Below, one piece after another: positions 60,230 to 64,000 of a stretch of DNA of 64,000 nt. The notes beneath the pieces are model-generated. The model was not told where the DNA came from. It searched no databases and saw only the letters and a program-made list of their open reading frames with translations. Positions within the stretch are counted from its first letter, which is position 1, and every line of letters begins with the position of its first letter. This stretch comes from Gigaspora margarita. Taxonomy: Eukaryota; Glomeromycota; Glomeromycetes; Diversisporales; Gigasporaceae. Position numbers and translations under genes: made by a program. The stretch spans positions 270,973-334,972 of the forward strand of contig WTPW01000715.1 in the NCBI GenBank assembly GCA_009809945.1. Reading direction: 5' to 3'.

Positions 60230-60840
60230 TAAAATTAAATTTTCATAATTTCACTATAAAAAATCATGTTTTCTATCATGCATTAATGTAAAAATTGTTA
60301 CAAAACTTACCACTATTCTGGTGACACACATAATATAGTTAAGCTAAGTTAGTTTGCATAGGAATTTCATGAATTCTATCATATGCTACTGTAAAAGATA
60401 TGTTACAGAAGTTGTTATTTTGTTAACACACAATATTGGTTAAGTTGTATCAGAATAATCATAATTTCTATTGTGAGTTACTATAAAAAATTCTGTTGCA
60501 GAACTTGCAGTTTTCATGTAGTTAAGATTGAGTTAGTTTGCATTGTGCATTACTGTAAAAATTCTGTTAAAGAACTTACTGTACTTATCATTCCAGTGGC
60601 GCACAATATGTTGCTAAGACTTAGTTGGTATGATTGGAATTTTTGTAATTTTACTGTAAAAATTATGTTATAGAACTTGCTTATTCTGGTGACACTTGGT
60701 ATGTAGTTAAGGTTGAATAATTTTTACTGTGAACTAAAATAAAATTTCTGTTACAGTCTTACTCGTTATTCTGGTGATACAGTAATCAACTATAAAATTT
60801 TTTTTAACAAAACTTACTTGCTATTCTGGTCATGCAATAT
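60230..60840. repeat. Satellite-like repeats related to 21190-22040
   Basis: Five or six diverged units of about 110 bp with the blocks ATTACTGTAAAAATTCTGTTA, AGAACTTACTATTCTGGTGA (consensus) and CACAATATG..TTAAG. The same blocks occur inside the hAT element at 21.2-22.0 kb. The frame at 60473-60673 is only repeat sequence. Confidence 0.65.
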
Positions 60841-61737
60841 GCTGATTGTTTCATTCATATTATCATGCTATTTTTAGTTATCATAATTATATTTGTAATA
60901 TTCAAAAGAAATTTAGAACGAAATTAATATTTTTAATATTCTAATATAAAATTTTAAATGTAGGTAGCACTATGAAATTGTTTCAAACTAATCAATAATC
61001 AATATGGGCTACAAATGTTTCATTTGAGTGTTACCAAGGGTTTTAAACTTTTGAATTTAAAATTAATTAGTAGTTCTTTGTTTTTTTTTTTTAATATTAT
61101 TATTAGCATTATTAATATATCTTCATTTTCTTTTAAATTCCTATTTATGCTGTTCGAAATTACAATTTCGTTTAACGTTCTCCCCCCACCAGCTCTAAGA
61201 GCTCTCCCCTAGAATTAAACAGCCCGATCAGAACGCTCATCTCGTTTTAGGATTCCAATAAGTCACGTGCTTATAAGTCAACCAATAATAATGTGTTTAT
61301 TTTTTGCAATTTTAATATGTTTGTTTAATTTGACCCCCCTCCCCCCACCACGCTTAAGCTTCTTAAGGGAACGTTAAACGAAATTATAAATTCAAATGGC
61401 CTTATACTATTAAGTCATTATTTTCTTTAATATTATTATTTCCATACTCAAGCTTTTATTTCTTTAATATTTTAATGATTTATTTTGTAAATAGAGTCAT
61501 GATGTTATTGGATCTTTGTTTCTTCAAGATGTTATCTATAATTGACTTTGAATTATTAGACAGAATTTTAATATGAAAAATGTCACATAGATTTTTACAA
61601 AGACCCATACAATAAGATAGATTTATTATTTAAAATATTCAATTTTTTAACAAATTCATTGATAAATTCAGTGGAATAAAAATTAATTGTAGAATAAAAG
61701 CTGTTTTTGAAATTTTGGTGGTTGTATTTGACTAAAA
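60841..61737. other. Intergenic DNA downstream of the F-box gene
   Basis: Contains an inverted pair, GAAATTACAATTTCGTTTAACGTTC (only the core is exact) near 61158 and GAACGTTAAACGAAATTATA near 61368, enclosing a C-rich tract and CACGTG, so 61155-61390 is probably a short MITE. No gene. Confidence 0.5.
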
Positions 61738-63336
61738 TTAAGACTCATATTGAAGATCAATTTGAATATCTTTTCTAATCTTTTTTTTAATCTTTTCTAA
61801 CATATCATCAACCTTGTCAAATACAGAACCATCAATATCACCAAATTCTGAATCATCTTCATAATAAATAGTCATAGAAGTTAAAGTTACATTCTTGTGT
61901 AAAGCTTTAGCAATTTCTTTTATAACATCTTCACCATCAAGGGGACAAATAGAAATATCTAATGATGTTAAGGATGTGTTTGTTATAAGCGCCTGTGCTA
62001 ATGCTTTTCCCCCATCAACATTAATAAGATTATAGTGAATAGTTAAAGTGGTAAGTGTAGAGTTTACACAAAGAGATTTCGCTAACTTCTCTATTCCTTC
62101 AAGACCAAATTCATTATCAACAACAATTAAAGATTTAAGGCTGATGTTATTACAAAGAGCATTTGCCAACGCTTTTCCTCCTTCAATACCAAGTTGATTC
62201 TTACTAAGCTCCAAAGTAGCCAACGATGTGTTTTTACAAAGCGCAACTGCCAATAGCTCCATTCCTTCAGCACCAAGTTCATTATCTTCAAGATTTAGAT
62301 AAGTCAGAGAGGTGTTTTTACAAAGCGCATCTGCCAATACTTTTACTCCTTCAACACCAATCAAATTACTTTGAAGATTTAAAGAGGTAAGTGAAGTATT
62401 TTTGTAAAGAGCTACTGCAATTGCTTTTCCTCCCGCAGTGCCAAAATTATTGTTACCAAGATTTAAAAAAGTCAGAGATGTATTTTCGCAAAGAGCTTCT
62501 GCCAGCATTTTTAAACTTTCAACACCAAGTTGATTACTGCAAAGATCCAAAGATGTTAGGGTAGAGTTTTTAAAAAGAACATTTGCTAATTCCTTTACAT
62601 TTTCATCACTATTATAACAAGATTGAAAGATCAAAGATGAAAGAGTAGCATTTCCGTAAAGTGCCTTAGCCAACAATTTTCCAATCTCAGGACTATAATT
62701 ATTCGTAATACTTAAAGATTCGAGCGTGGTGTTTTTGAAAAGAGCATCCGTTATTGCTTTTACATCATCAGAACCAAGATCAACATCATCAAGGCAAATG
62801 TCGTTAATAGTTGTATTTCTATAAATGGCTTCTATTAAATTCTTTGCAAATATACCATAATCATGACCGTGAAAGGTTACAAATTTAAGCCTTTTGCTTG
62901 TTCGTATAAGCATTGCAATTAGTGAACATTTGATTATTTGAACTATATAATTATTATCATCATAATCTTCATAATCATCATCATAATTTGTTGATTCAGG
63001 AGTGCCACGACCTTCATTGGCAATCCAATTTTTTATCGGGTTGTCATAATTAAAGTCTTTATATGAGACAATAAAATTAGCGTAATTAATCAATGGCTTT
63101 GGTCGATTTGGGAGTATTATTTCAAATGGAATTAATGAAGCTTGTTCTTCAGCGTTTAATAACGAAAGGTATATACTTATAATTCTTGCATCGCTAAAAT
63201 GATTCAGAGGTTCGCTCCATAAAATTGGTGCAATAAATCTAAACCATTGACGATTTACTAGAAGACAAGAAAATAAGGTTTCGAATTGTAGATAATTAAA
63301 TATTTCAAGGGAACATTCGTTTGGTAATGATAACAT
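61738..63336 (-). CDS. F-box and leucine-rich-repeat (RNI-type) protein
   Basis: 532 aa from an ATG at 63336, uninterrupted. Residues 1-40 are an F-box (LPNECSLEIFNYLQ, then LLVNRQWFRFIAPILW), which binds Skp1 and makes the protein a candidate substrate receptor of an SCF ubiquitin ligase. Residues 41-112 are a helical linker, and 114-129 an acidic Asp/Tyr-rich loop. From about 150 to 515 there are roughly 13 repeats of 28 residues with the pattern LTxLxLxxNxLGxEGxxxLAxALxxNTS, the ribonuclease-inhibitor type of LRR, forming a horseshoe for protein binding. The last 20 residues are Lys-rich. Repeats 5-9 are nearly identical, suggesting recent internal expansion. Target unknown. Such genes are typically expanded in arbuscular mycorrhizal fungi. 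No introns are needed. Confidence 0.9.
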   Translation of the reverse strand: MLSLPNECSLEIFNYLQFETLFSCLLVNRQWFRFIAPILWSEPLNHFSDARIISIYLSLLNAEEQASLIPFEIILPNRPKPLINYANFIVSYKDFNYDNPIKNWIANEGRGTPESTNYDDDYEDYDDNNYIVQIIKCSLIAMLIRTSKRLKFVTFHGHDYGIFAKNLIEAIYRNTTINDICLDDVDLGSDDVKAITDALFKNTTLESLSITNNYSPEIGKLLAKALYGNATLSSLIFQSCYNSDENVKELANVLFKNSTLTSLDLCSNQLGVESLKMLAEALCENTSLTFLNLGNNNFGTAGGKAIAVALYKNTSLTSLNLQSNLIGVEGVKVLADALCKNTSLTYLNLEDNELGAEGMELLAVALCKNTSLATLELSKNQLGIEGGKALANALCNNISLKSLIVVDNEFGLEGIEKLAKSLCVNSTLTTLTIHYNLINVDGGKALAQALITNTSLTSLDISICPLDGEDVIKEIAKALHKNVTLTSMTIYYEDDSEFGDIDGSVFDKVDDMLEKIKKKIRKDIQIDLQYES

Positions 63337-63389
63337 TTTTGAAATTGTGAAAAAATTTGATCATATTTGACAATTTATATAGTGATAAT

Positions 63390-63690
63390 TGTTTCACGAA
63401 ATCAAGGGAGATTTTCTGCGTCAATGACTTGCCAAATCGTGCAGTACGTAACGTACGTACACGTAATTTTACTTTTCACTGCTTTGCTGCGCATTGATCC
63501 GGGTCCTCAGTTCTATTCACTGGGTATATTTATCCAATAGTATTAAATAAGGTTTCTATAGCTAATTATAGAAACTAGGATATGTTACATGAAACCAGGG
63601 GTGATTTTCTGCGGCAATGACTTTCCAATTCCGTGCATCATACATACGTACGTACTGTCGTACGTGCGTACGTAATTTTACTTTTTCTCT
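63390..63690. repeat. Duplicated TACGTACG-bearing block upstream of the F-box gene
   Basis: GATTTTCTGCG.CAATGACTT.CCAA...CGTGCA followed by tandem ACGTACGTAC palindromes and CGTAATTTTACTTTT occurs at about 63410-63477 and again at 63602-63684. The intervening 125 bp is different. Could be promoter-proximal repeats or ends of a small element. Confidence 0.65.
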
Positions 63691-64000
63691 GCTATGGGCT
63701 AATTTGTTTCATGCGGCTCAAACAGCGATCTACGTGTACAGGGTATTACATCCAAATTACCCGGAAGATCGTATACGAAATATCGTAACACCGAAACCGT
63801 TAAAGAAATCGAATCGACAGACGGACGGACCACCCTAATAAGAAATTAATCCGCCTACGATTTAATCGACATGATACGAATATCTGACTATCAGATAACA
63901 GCAATCAAAAAGAATTCGATAATACTTAAAGAATAATAGTTAGTTTAGAAAGAAATTAAAATAAGTATTAGTAAAGTACGTGATAAAAGACTGAAGTTAA
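63691..64000. other. Window end, no supported gene
   Basis: A 73-codon frame starting in the TACGTACG repeat (63617-63838) has no domain. Its C-terminal half (YRVLHPNYPEDRIRN) is less AT-driven than usual and might be part of a gene or element continuing beyond the window, but nothing can be asserted. Confidence 0.35.

Overview
The window is very AT-rich, gene-poor eukaryotic nuclear DNA. Most of it is transposable elements in several layers of nesting. Three features point to a filamentous fungus, most likely an arbuscular mycorrhizal fungus (Glomeromycotina): an F-box/leucine-rich-repeat gene of the RNI type, secreted S1-protease-like genes with long N-terminal pro-regions, and a large set of LINE, Polinton, hAT, Mutator-like and Tc1/mariner-like relics. 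The organism is an inference from gene style; no marker gene is present.

Only two host genes look intact. One is a 402-aa secreted chymotrypsin-fold protein (3674-4882, -) whose catalytic His and Ser are both replaced. The other is a 532-aa F-box/LRR protein (61738-63336, -). A second S1 protease (57164-58436, +) keeps a complete catalytic triad but is broken by three frameshifts at short homopolymers. The two protease genes are paralogues in opposite orientation about 53 kb apart.

Layout. 1-9.3 kb: AT-rich DNA with a TA-flanked MITE, the inactive protease, a hairpin element with an assembly gap, and a 1-kb long-inverted-repeat element. 9.6-12.2 kb: LTR-like sequence with MITEs inserted, and interstitial telomere-like repeats. 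13.5-27 kb: a decayed reverse-strand LINE (RRM-like ORF1, endonuclease, reverse transcriptase, RNase H) split by two hAT-type insertions with perfect 8-bp target duplications; the larger insertion carries satellite-like repeats and another MITE. 27-31 kb: a 525-bp palindrome and a 3-kb divergent tandem array. 31-39.7 kb: AT-rich DNA with nested MITEs.

39.7-54.1 kb holds a complete but decayed 14.4-kb Polinton/Maverick. It has about 0.6-kb terminal inverted repeats with internal tandem repeats, a retroviral-type integrase, a protein-primed family B DNA polymerase with zinc fingers, a small Cys-rich ORF, and a Ty3-like Gag plus retropepsin-like protease gene facing away from the integrase. A Gag-protease module inside a Polinton, with no reverse transcriptase or LTRs, is the most unusual feature of the window. 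A 1754-bp TA-flanked transposon lies in the polymerase gene, and removing it restores the frame exactly. 54.6-64 kb: minisatellite, LTR fragment, broken protease, satellite-like repeats and the F-box gene.

No tRNA, rRNA or CRISPR was recognised.
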